Source: an uncultured Clostridium sp.
GTDB taxonomy: Bacteria > Bacillota > Clostridia > Lachnospirales > Lachnospiraceae
NCBI GenBank assembly: GCA_900551225.1
Contig: URUZ01000294.1
Coordinates: 1 to 7,775 of the forward strand
DNA length: 7,775 bases
Direction: 5' to 3'
Below the pieces are notes generated by a model. That model was not told the DNA's origin, made no database searches, and worked only from the letters and a program-made list of their open reading frames with translations. The position numbers were made by a program, and so were the translations under genes. Numbering within the stretch: position 1 is the stretch's first letter; every line of letters begins with the position of its first letter. Below are positions 1 through 6,074 of the stretch, piece after piece.

Positions 1-63
1 GGCTCTCACGAACGGATGCATCTAAACACTCCGCCCGCGTACCCTTCCGCGCCTAACTCCCCC

Positions 64-657
64 TCAAAACAACGACAGCTGCTCATACCCCGCCTCCTTA
101 TCCAATGCACCGGGCAGCTCCGCCAATATCTGCGCAGTGCTCGCCCCGTCCAGTATCCACTGTTCAATCTCCCGCCGCTCCAGTATCAGGGGCATCCGGC
201 TGTGGGTACTCCGCATGGAATCATTGGCCTCTGTGGTCAGGATGCAAAAATTCCAGCCCTCCTCACCAGGGCGGTAGATTCCCGCCATATACAGCGCGGG
301 CTGCCCCTTCCTGTAGAAGGTTACCTTCTGCTTATCCCTGTTCCACTCGTAGAACCTGGCGGCGGGGATCACCAGCCGTCTGTGCTCCACACTGTCCTGG
401 AACATCCGTTTCCCGGCTGCTGTCTCCGCCCTGGCATTGATCACGGTGCTGCTGTGATGGCCATTGGAAAAGCCCCATTTCTGAAGTTCCGGCGTCAGCC
501 GGCCGTCCCGCCCGGTTATCACCAGCGACTGGTTGGTTGGGTAAATGTCCTGCCCCTGCCGGTTCCATTTCCAGCCAGAGAACATCTGATCCAGCTCCCC
601 CAGCAGCTGTTTCAGTTCCTTCCACATGTCCTGGTCAATACAGAATCTGCCGCACAT
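64..657 (-). CDS. SRAP-domain protein (YedK/HMCES family), abasic-site DNA-protein crosslinker
   Basis: Members of this family bond covalently to abasic sites in single-stranded DNA through the N-terminal amine of Cys2 and so shield the lesion. The protein is 197 aa, close to the usual ~200-230. All the key residues are visible: Cys2 in MCGRF, Asn75 in INARAE, Glu104 in RFYEW and His152 in THSRMP. These correspond to the active-site Cys, Asn, Glu and His of E. coli YedK. A GTG two codons upstream (663) would also open the frame. The ATG at 657 is preferred because Cys must follow Met directly, and because an AGGAGG at 666-671 lies 8 nt before it. The gene begins 31 nt after the stop of the acetyltransferase gene, so the two are probably co-transcribed. 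The family is often SOS-associated, but no LexA box was recognised here. Confidence 0.95.
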   Translation of the reverse strand: MCGRFCIDQDMWKELKQLLGELDQMFSGWKWNRQGQDIYPTNQSLVITGRDGRLTPELQKWGFSNGHHSSTVINARAETAAGKRMFQDSVEHRRLVIPAARFYEWNRDKQKVTFYRKGQPALYMAGIYRPGEEGWNFCILTTEANDSMRSTHSRMPLILERREIEQWILDGASTAQILAELPGALDKEAGYEQLSLF

Positions 658-688
658 ATCCACTTCCTCCTCATTGGTTTTCTCCCAA

Positions 689-1138
689 TCATAGTTCCCT
701 TTTTAGGTAAATCATATCCACCAGCTGTTTCCCATCCTCAAACATGGGGTGGTCGTAGTTGTCCGTAAAGAAATTCTTCAGCCTGTGGGAATATACAAAA
801 CCGCAGCGCTCATAAAATGTCAGGGTCACAGGGCTGTCACCTGTGCCCACATACATTACTGAGCAGCTGCCCCTGTACCATTCAATCAGATAATCCACCA
901 GCATTTTCCCATAGCCCATTCTCTGATATGCCCCGTATACGGCTATGTTCTTCAGTTCGTATACTCCGTCGGCCTCTTTTGTAACCACGCACTCCGCCCG
1001 GACATCGCCGTCCTCCTTCAGAACAAACATATCCCCCCTGCTTAAATAGCGCTGGATCATGTCCTCCTGTTCATCTGCCAGCAACAGCAGCTCCATGTAG
1101 TCTTGCTTCTGGTCTGTGACCATCTGAATCGTAACCAT
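689..1138 (-). CDS. GNAT-family N-acetyltransferase, YvbK-like
   Basis: A 149-residue single-domain GNAT protein, predicted to move an acetyl group from acetyl-CoA to an amine; the substrate is unknown. The acetyl-CoA-binding motif A is clear around residues 62-85, with the Q72-R73-x-G75-x-G77 loop following strand segment LKNIAV. A second conserved block, VGTGDS (97-102) followed by FYERCGF (108-114), matches the motif order I recall for Bacillus subtilis YvbK. The C-terminal FEDGKQLVDMIYLK segment fits that subfamily too. An ATG six codons upstream (1156) is in frame. The start at 1138 is preferred because GGAGGA at 1146-1151 lies 7 nt before it. The gene is divergent from pdaA and is the first gene of a probable two-gene unit with the SRAP gene. 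Confidence 0.9.
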   Translation of the reverse strand: MVTIQMVTDQKQDYMELLLLADEQEDMIQRYLSRGDMFVLKEDGDVRAECVVTKEADGVYELKNIAVYGAYQRMGYGKMLVDYLIEWYRGSCSVMYVGTGDSPVTLTFYERCGFVYSHRLKNFFTDNYDHPMFEDGKQLVDMIYLKREL

Positions 1139-1228
1139 ATACCTGTCCTCCACCATATATTATGAACTTTTTGAATAATCATTTGTCCCACCCAATATAT
1201 TGAACTAAAACCTCACCGGTGAAATTTT
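1139..1228. promoter_or_regulatory. Divergent intergenic region, with weak promoter candidates and a TCACCGGTGA palindrome
   Basis: This AT-rich gap must hold the promoters of both the acetyltransferase gene (leftward) and pdaA (rightward). On the plus strand, TTGAAT (1171-1176) and TATATT (1196-1201) resemble sigma-A boxes but are 19 nt apart, longer than ideal. On the minus strand, CATAAT (plus-strand positions 1159-1164) is a possible -10 box without a convincing -35. A perfect 10-nt palindrome, TCACCGGTGA, lies at 1213-1222, six nt before the pdaA start. Its right half includes GGTGA, the only visible ribosome-binding-like sequence for pdaA. None of these boxes is strong enough to call with certainty. 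Confidence 0.35.
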
Positions 1229-2050
1229 ATGAATCGTAAAAGAATCAAATCGTTAGCTTCCATCCTGTTTCTGTTCGCCCTGTCATTTTTCCTTGGCTCC
1301 GGCGCCGGGCGCATCGTCCACTCCCGCCAGGTTAAGGCGGTGGCCGCCTCGGCCGAGGGCAACTGGGGCCTAAGCTTCCCCCAGGAGGGACAGCCGCCTG
1401 TGGCCAACGCCACCGCCGACTACCTGAAGCAGTTCAACGCCTACTATGCCCAGAATACCCAGGACAAAGTGCTGTATCTGACCTTTGACGCTGGTTATGA
1501 GAACGGCAACACGGCCCCCATTTTAGATGCGCTGAAGAAGCACAACGCCCCGGCCACCTTCTTCGTGGTGGGCAACTACATATCCACCAGTCCGGACCTG
1601 GTGAAACGCATGGTGGAGGAGGGGCACACCGTAGCCAACCACACCAACCACCATCCCGACATGTCGAAGATCTCCACCAAGGAGGCATTTGCCAAGGAAT
1701 TAAACGACCTGGAGGCGATGTACCAGCAGACCACCGGGCAGACCATGAAGAAATACTACCGTCCGCCCCAGGGCAAGTACAGCGAGACCAACCTGAAAAT
1801 GGCCAATGACCTGGGCTACAAGACATTTTTCTGGAGCCTGGCCTATGTGGACTGGATTCAGGATAAACAGCCCTCCAAGGAGGAGGCCTTCAAAAAGCTG
1901 CTAGGCCGCGTCCATCCGGGCGCCGTGATCCTGCTGCACAGCACTTCCAGCACCAACGCCGCCATTCTCGACGAGCTGCTGACCAAGTACGAGGAGATGG
2001 GCTACACCTTCAAATCCCTGGATGATCTGGTAAATACTCCCGCAATGTAA
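1229..2050 (+). CDS. pdaA: PdaA-type polysaccharide deacetylase (spore-cortex muramic delta-lactam formation)
   Basis: In B. subtilis, PdaA de-N-acetylates muramic acid in spore-cortex peptidoglycan, the step that leads to muramic delta-lactam and is needed for germination. This 273-aa protein opens with a basic, hydrophobic N-terminus (residues 1-27), a signal peptide or membrane anchor, so it acts outside the membrane. The NWGLSF...QPP segment before the catalytic domain is typical of PdaA rather than of generic NodB-fold enzymes. Catalytic motifs in order: TFDAGYENG (D87), H138 and H142 in HTNHHPD, RPPQGKYSE (178-186), FWSLAYVDW (201-209) and LLHS (H237). The usual second Asp of TFDD is Ala88; B. 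subtilis PdaA, as I recall, also lacks it and has Asn. The ribosome binding site is weak (GGTGA, inside a palindrome). In B. subtilis the gene is forespore-expressed; no convincing sigma-G promoter was found here. Confidence 0.93.
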   Translation: MNRKRIKSLASILFLFALSFFLGSGAGRIVHSRQVKAVAASAEGNWGLSFPQEGQPPVANATADYLKQFNAYYAQNTQDKVLYLTFDAGYENGNTAPILDALKKHNAPATFFVVGNYISTSPDLVKRMVEEGHTVANHTNHHPDMSKISTKEAFAKELNDLEAMYQQTTGQTMKKYYRPPQGKYSETNLKMANDLGYKTFFWSLAYVDWIQDKQPSKEEAFKKLLGRVHPGAVILLHSTSSTNAAILDELLTKYEEMGYTFKSLDDLVNTPAM

Positions 2051-2121
2051 TACACAGGCAGGCTTCCCTTCATAGCAGATCTGTGATATCATTACAGTAT
2101 CAGAAAAAAGGAGGTGCTGCA

Positions 2122-2349
2122 ATGACAAAATTCTTTGAATGCGCGGACCGCTACATCCAGGAGTCCGACTGGAAAGTGATCGCCGCCCTGAAGTTCTGCC
2201 TTTTCTCCCTGGGAATCTGCGTGGGGCTGTCCCTGCCCAGAGAAAAGAAGAAACTGTTCTTCCCCATTGCAGCCGCTGTATTTATGGTGACCTGGATTCC
2301 GCTGATGGCTAAGTATGCGAAGCTGGCCTGCGGCAGAGACAGCGGCTGA
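2122..2349 (+). CDS. Small two-helix membrane protein of unknown function
   Basis: A 75-residue protein. The start at 2122 is set by a near-perfect Shine-Dalgarno sequence, AAGGAGGT (2108-2115), 7 nt before the ATG. An in-frame ATG at 2083 has no such site. The soluble N-terminus (ECADRYIQESDW) is followed by two hydrophobic stretches at about residues 22-38 and 46-62, separated by the basic turn PREKKK. This suggests a hairpin of two membrane helices. Similar short proteins are, to my recollection, common in Lachnospiraceae and sometimes carry the label 'permease of phosphate ABC transporter', which nothing in this sequence supports. It lies 71 nt after pdaA on the same strand and just before a terminator. 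It may share the pdaA transcript or have its own promoter. Function unknown. Confidence 0.8.
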   Translation: MTKFFECADRYIQESDWKVIAALKFCLFSLGICVGLSLPREKKKLFFPIAAAVFMVTWIPLMAKYAKLACGRDSG

Positions 2350-2363
2350 CCACCCTTTCGTAG

Positions 2364-2410
2364 AAAAAGGCTTGCGGAAATCCCTATGGATTTCCTGCAA
2401 GCCTTTTTTT
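2364..2410. terminator. Bidirectional intrinsic terminator shared by convergent genes
   Basis: The left arm AAAAAGGCTTGC plus GGAAATCC (2364-2383) pairs with GGATTTCC (2388-2395) and GCAAGCCTTTTT (2397-2408). That gives about 20 base pairs with a CTAT loop (2384-2387) and one bulged T (2396). On the plus strand the stem ends in seven Ts (2404-2410), a classic terminator for the gene ending at 2349. Read on the minus strand, the A-run at 2364-2368 becomes a five-T tail, so the hairpin can also end the MATE transcript. The MATE stop codon (2384-2386) falls in the loop, and its last codons lie in the stem. Confidence 0.95.
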
Positions 2411-3784
2411 GTAAAACCGAGCAAACACTATGGAGGTGCACAGCGCAGCCAGCACGTCGGACACTGACTCTGCCAGAAAGATCATGGACACATGGCCGGG
2501 CCGGTATACCAGATCAGCCACCGCGCTGCCCAGACCTGCGGTCAGATCCCCAAACAGGGCCGGCATGATGTAGATCAAGGGCACCAGCAGAATGATTTTC
2601 CGCAGGCAGGCCAGAATCAGCGAGATCTTAGCCTGTCCCAAAGCCATGAAGCTCTGCTGGCAGCAAATCTGTGCGCCAAATGTGGCCCCTCCGATGACAT
2701 ACAGCGGCAGCGCCCAGGCGCAGAGCCGCAGCAGGTTCTCATCCCCGGTAAAGATCCGGGCAAAGCCCACCGGGAACAGCATAAACAGCGCGGAGATAAG
2801 AATTGTATAGCCCAGACAGAGCACCACATTCATCTTGAAGCTGTCCCGCACCCGTTTATAGTTCCCGGCCCCATAGTTGTAGCTGAGTATGGGCTGGGCG
2901 CCCTGGCAGATGCCCTGGACCGGCAGTGTCACAAACTGCCACAGGCTGAACAGGATGGCAATGGTACTCACCGCCATGGTACCGCCGTGCTTTAACAGCT
3001 GGTTGTTGAAGGAGATCTGCACCAGCCCCTCGGTGGCGCTCATGGTAAAGGGTGAGATACCCAGGGCCATAATGGGCAGCAGCACCCGCATGCGGATGCG
3101 CAGGTTCTTTTTCCGTATTTTCAAAATGCTCTTTTTACTGAACAGGAACTGCAGCGCCCAGACAGCGGACACACCCTGGCCGATGACCGTGGCGATGGCC
3201 GCGCCCCTTACCCCCATGCCGAAGCCGTTGATAAACAGGGCGTCCAGGAATATATTCAGCACCGCGCCGATCATCACGGTACACATGCCGATCCCCGCGA
3301 ATCCCTGGGTGATAATATAGGAATTCATGCCCAGGGCGATCATCACAAAGACCGTGCCCAGGGAATACAGGGTGATATACTCTGCTGCCATGGCCATGGT
3401 ACTGTCATCAGCGCCGAACAGCAGCAGCAGAGGCCGGTGGAATGCCAGCACCACAGCGGTGATGGCGACACCCGCAGTGATCAGGGCCACAAAGCTGGTG
3501 CCCAGGATCTCCTCTGCGGCCTTCTGGTTCTTCTGGCCCATCTTGATGGCGCACAGAGGCGCTCCCCCGATACCGATCAACCGCGTCACCGCCGTAATCA
3601 GGGTGATCACAGGCAGGGACACGCTGAGGGCGGCCATGGCGGTGGTTCCATTCTCAATTCTTCCGATAAATATGCGGTCCACCATGTTGTAAAGGATACT
3701 CACCAGCTGGGCGATGATGGCCGGTATTGCCAGTTCCAGCATCAGGCGGCCCAGCGGCCTCACCGCCAGTTTATTCTCTTCCAT
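2384..3784 (-). CDS. MATE-family efflux transporter (MepA-like clade)
   Basis: A 466-residue multidrug/toxin exporter, the usual length for the family, almost wholly hydrophobic with the pattern of 12 membrane helices. Family hallmarks include the N-terminal helix with Pro21, VDRIFIG (35-41) at the end of helix 1, and GIGGAPLCAIKMGQKN (71-86) after helix 2. The internal repeat, PVQGICQGAQPILSYNYGAG, is the equivalent second-half motif. MATE proteins export cationic drugs or other toxic molecules using sodium or proton gradients; the substrate cannot be read from the sequence. The start at 3784 lies 12 nt after the stop of the SseB-family gene. The Shine-Dalgarno-like TAAGG overlaps that stop codon, so translation is probably coupled. 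The C-terminal codons are encoded inside the terminator hairpin at 2364-2410. Confidence 0.95.
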   Translation of the reverse strand: MEENKLAVRPLGRLMLELAIPAIIAQLVSILYNMVDRIFIGRIENGTTAMAALSVSLPVITLITAVTRLIGIGGAPLCAIKMGQKNQKAAEEILGTSFVALITAGVAITAVVLAFHRPLLLLFGADDSTMAMAAEYITLYSLGTVFVMIALGMNSYIITQGFAGIGMCTVMIGAVLNIFLDALFINGFGMGVRGAAIATVIGQGVSAVWALQFLFSKKSILKIRKKNLRIRMRVLLPIMALGISPFTMSATEGLVQISFNNQLLKHGGTMAVSTIAILFSLWQFVTLPVQGICQGAQPILSYNYGAGNYKRVRDSFKMNVVLCLGYTILISALFMLFPVGFARIFTGDENLLRLCAWALPLYVIGGATFGAQICCQQSFMALGQAKISLILACLRKIILLVPLIYIMPALFGDLTAGLGSAVADLVYRPGHVSMIFLAESVSDVLAALCTSIVFARFYKKRLAGNP

Positions 3785-3796
3785 CCTCGGTATACC

Positions 3797-4588
3797 TTAC
3801 AGCTCGAAGAAGGGTTCCAGGCCCTCTGACGCTTTCTGGCCCAGCTCAGAATCCGTGGTTGCCATGTACAGGTACATACCGCTCATATATGGCTCTGCCA
3901 GGCGGGCGATTCCGCCGAAGATCGCATCCTCGCTGCCCTCATGCTCCAGAACGAACATGCAGCCTCTTCTCTCTCCCTGGAGAACGCCCTGCATGTATGC
4001 CTGTTTAACCGGCTGCTCTTTCAGGAATTCAATGATTTCTTCCAGCATTTTCTCCGGATAGCTCTCCAGCTCACAGAACTCCATAGGCTCATTGGAGGGC
4101 TGGCGCTCCGGATGATTGCGCTCGTCCATCAGCTGCTGGCGTCTGATAAAGGAAGCCTGCTGCTTCTTCAGTGTGGTGATGATCTCCCGGTCAATTTTGA
4201 TGCTCTCGCCAAAGGGGTTGATCACAAATCCCGTGGCATCCTTGTCCTGAAGGATCATAGCTGCAAAGTCCTCAAAGCTCAGGCCAACCACATGCTGTCC
4301 CTCTTTCATCTCCCACTTCTGCATCTCTTTCCAATCCGTAAATGCCGGGAAGTATTTCTCATCACCGCTGTTGCGGATGTCCGGAAATGTCACGGTGGCG
4401 TCCTCGCTGAAGGTCAGTTTCCCTTCCTCGTCCTCCTCCGGCTCCGGTGAAAAAGATGCCGGCGCCATAAATTGGGCGTTCACCACCTCCTGCATAAATT
4501 CTGCCTGGCGCTCAGGGGTTGGGTCATACTCCACCAGACGGTAAGCCTGAATCAGGTCCGGGTTTTTCAGTGATTTTAAATCTGCCAT
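3797..4588 (-). CDS. SseB-family protein
   Basis: A 263-residue soluble protein with an SseB N-terminal-like domain (about residues 10-140, including GDEKYFPAFTDWKEMQKW and the FGESIKID segment). A C-terminal SseB-like domain follows (about 172-262, with VKQAYMQGVLQGERRGCMFVLEHEG). The family takes its name from the enhanced serine sensitivity phenotype in E. coli; its molecular role is not established. A highly acidic stretch (EPEEDEEGK, 49-57) and a basic Q-rich linker (141-165) separate blocks of the fold. There is no signal peptide or membrane segment, so it should be cytoplasmic. The start at 4588 is supported by AAGGAAGG at 4597-4604. It sits 34 nt after one MATE gene and 12 nt before another, all in the same direction, so it is almost certainly co-transcribed with both. 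Confidence 0.88.
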   Translation of the reverse strand: MADLKSLKNPDLIQAYRLVEYDPTPERQAEFMQEVVNAQFMAPASFSPEPEEDEEGKLTFSEDATVTFPDIRNSGDEKYFPAFTDWKEMQKWEMKEGQHVVGLSFEDFAAMILQDKDATGFVINPFGESIKIDREIITTLKKQQASFIRRQQLMDERNHPERQPSNEPMEFCELESYPEKMLEEIIEFLKEQPVKQAYMQGVLQGERRGCMFVLEHEGSEDAIFGGIARLAEPYMSGMYLYMATTDSELGQKASEGLEPFFEL

Positions 4589-4622
4589 TGTTTGTTCCTT
4601 CCTTTTCTGTATATATTGTATT

Positions 4623-6011
4623 TTAGATTCTGTACTTTCTCATACGGTAGTAATAGTATGGTACGATGGGGATCAACGCCGCCAGCCATGCCGCCGGGTC
4701 CGAGAAACAGACTCCCACATATCCATAGGTTCCCACCACTGCCGCCACAACCGCAAACCGTGCGGCCAGCTCAAATATCCCTCCCAGCATAGGCACCAGG
4801 CCATAGCCCAGCCCCTGGAGAGCGTTCCTATATAAAAAGATACTGCCCAAAAATGGATAACACCATGCTACCGTTTTAAAATATACCATGGACTTCTCCA
4901 GCACCTCAGTCTGGGCATTACCCACGAAGATCCGCACCATAAACGGCCCAGCAAAGTGGATAATAATGATCATGGCCGCGCTCCACCCCAGAACCATCAG
5001 CTGGGTGACCTTCACGCCCTGTTTGATCCGGTCCATCCTGCCTGCTCCCCGGTTCTGGCCCACATAGGTTGCGATGGTTGCTCCGAAGGACACAAAGATG
5101 GTGGAAACCATACTCTGGATCTTGCCGGCTGCGGAAAAACCGGCGATATATATGGCGCCGAAGGAGTTGACCGCCCCCTGGACGATGATGGTGCCGATTG
5201 CTGTGATGGAAAACTGCAGTCCCATGGGAATCCCCATAGCCAGCAGCTTACCAACACTGTTCATGGACACTTTAAAATGCTCCCTGCGAAGCCTCAATAT
5301 GTCAAACTTGCGGATAATGTATATCAGGCACAGCAGCGCGGAAAATGCCTGGGCAATCACCGTGGCATAGCCGCAGCCAGCAACCCCCATGTTAAACCGC
5401 ACAATAAATATCACATCCAGAATCACGTTCAGGATTCCGGAAACAATCAAAAAATACAGAGGCGACCTGCTGTCCCCAAGGGCACGCAGCACCGCAGCCA
5501 GCGCATTGTAGGCCGCTGTCACCGCCAGGCCGGCGTAAATCACCGACATATAGGCAGCCACATCCCCAATGATCTCATCCGGAGCGTTCATCCTGCGCAG
5601 GATGGGGTAGTTAAAATACTCCAGCGCCAGGGTCATAACTGCCACAAATATCACACACAGGATAATGGACATGGCGATGTAATGGCGCATCCGCTCGAAT
5701 TTCCTGGCCCCAAAATGCTGGGCCACCAGAATGGCGAAGCCGCTGGTAAGGCCGCTGAGCCACCCGATCACCAGAAAGATCAGGGAGCTGGTGCTGCCGA
5801 TGGCAGCCAGCGCGTTGACCCCGATAAACCGCCCCGCGATAATGGAGTCGGCCAGATTGTAAAACTGCTGGAAAATGTTGCCCAAACAGGTGGGTATCAT
5901 AAAATAGATAATCAGTTTCACCGGATTCCCGGTGGTCATATCATTTGTCATCGTACTGAACGTATCCTTATCTCGGGGTAATTTGCTATCCCGAAACCGC
6001 CTCGGGTTCAT
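4623..6011 (-). CDS. MATE-family efflux transporter
   Basis: A 462-residue exporter with about 12 membrane helices and only distant resemblance to the other MATE protein here, so the two are not a recent duplication. The first helix carries Pro40 and NIFQQFYNLADSIIAGRF (45-62), and GLTSGFAILVAQHFGA (87-102) follows helix 2, as in the NorM/DinF-like branch of bacterial MATE proteins. The substrate is unknown. The start is uncertain. The ATG at 6011 lies only about 10 nt after the predicted transcription start and lacks a clear ribosome binding site. Met21 (5951) gives MTNDMTTGNP, the usual N-terminus of the family, but the nearest AAGGA is 13 nt upstream. Residues 1-20 use codons (AGG, CGG, CGA, TTA) unlike the rest of the gene, which hints that the stretch may be leader. 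It is the first gene of the MATE-SseB-MATE cluster. Confidence 0.93.
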   Translation of the reverse strand: MNPRRFRDSKLPRDKDTFSTMTNDMTTGNPVKLIIYFMIPTCLGNIFQQFYNLADSIIAGRFIGVNALAAIGSTSSLIFLVIGWLSGLTSGFAILVAQHFGARKFERMRHYIAMSIILCVIFVAVMTLALEYFNYPILRRMNAPDEIIGDVAAYMSVIYAGLAVTAAYNALAAVLRALGDSRSPLYFLIVSGILNVILDVIFIVRFNMGVAGCGYATVIAQAFSALLCLIYIIRKFDILRLRREHFKVSMNSVGKLLAMGIPMGLQFSITAIGTIIVQGAVNSFGAIYIAGFSAAGKIQSMVSTIFVSFGATIATYVGQNRGAGRMDRIKQGVKVTQLMVLGWSAAMIIIIHFAGPFMVRIFVGNAQTEVLEKSMVYFKTVAWCYPFLGSIFLYRNALQGLGYGLVPMLGGIFELAARFAVVAAVVGTYGYVGVCFSDPAAWLAALIPIVPYYYYRMRKYRI

Positions 6012-6027
6012 GGGACATCATTCAAAT

Positions 6028-6056
6028 AGTATAGTCTAAAACGGGTATTTTTACAA
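6028..6056 (-). promoter_or_regulatory. Sigma-A-like promoter for the MATE-SseB-MATE cluster
   Basis: On the minus strand, TTGTAA (6051-6056) and TATACT (6028-6033) are separated by exactly 17 nt. The first matches TTGACA at 4 of 6 positions and the second matches TATAAT at 5 of 6. The expected transcription start is near 6021. The promoter lies in the 63-nt gap after the DGQHR gene. I saw no terminator between that gene and this promoter, so read-through from upstream is also possible. Confidence 0.7.
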
Positions 6057-6074
6057 TCATAAGTTGCAATCGCA

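Noticed and set aside
16..768. Open frame on the plus strand (250 codons) opposite the SRAP gene
   Set aside because: It spans two well-supported minus-strand genes and the gap between them, is Pro-rich and has no motif, so it is a shadow of those genes.
1172..1199. Sigma-G-like promoter for pdaA (TGAATA and CAATATA)
   Set aside because: The boxes partly fit the forespore consensus, but the spacer is about 15 nt, shorter than the roughly 17-18 expected, so it was not called.
4589..4622. Internal promoter before the SseB-family gene (TACAAT on the minus strand)
   Set aside because: A good -10-like box is present, but nothing resembling a -35 box lies at the right distance.
4956..5981. Long open frame on the plus strand (341 codons) opposite the first MATE gene
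   Set aside because: Its product is rich in His, Asn, Gln and Pro with no recognisable domain. It is the antisense shadow of a clear membrane transporter and has no good ribosome binding site.
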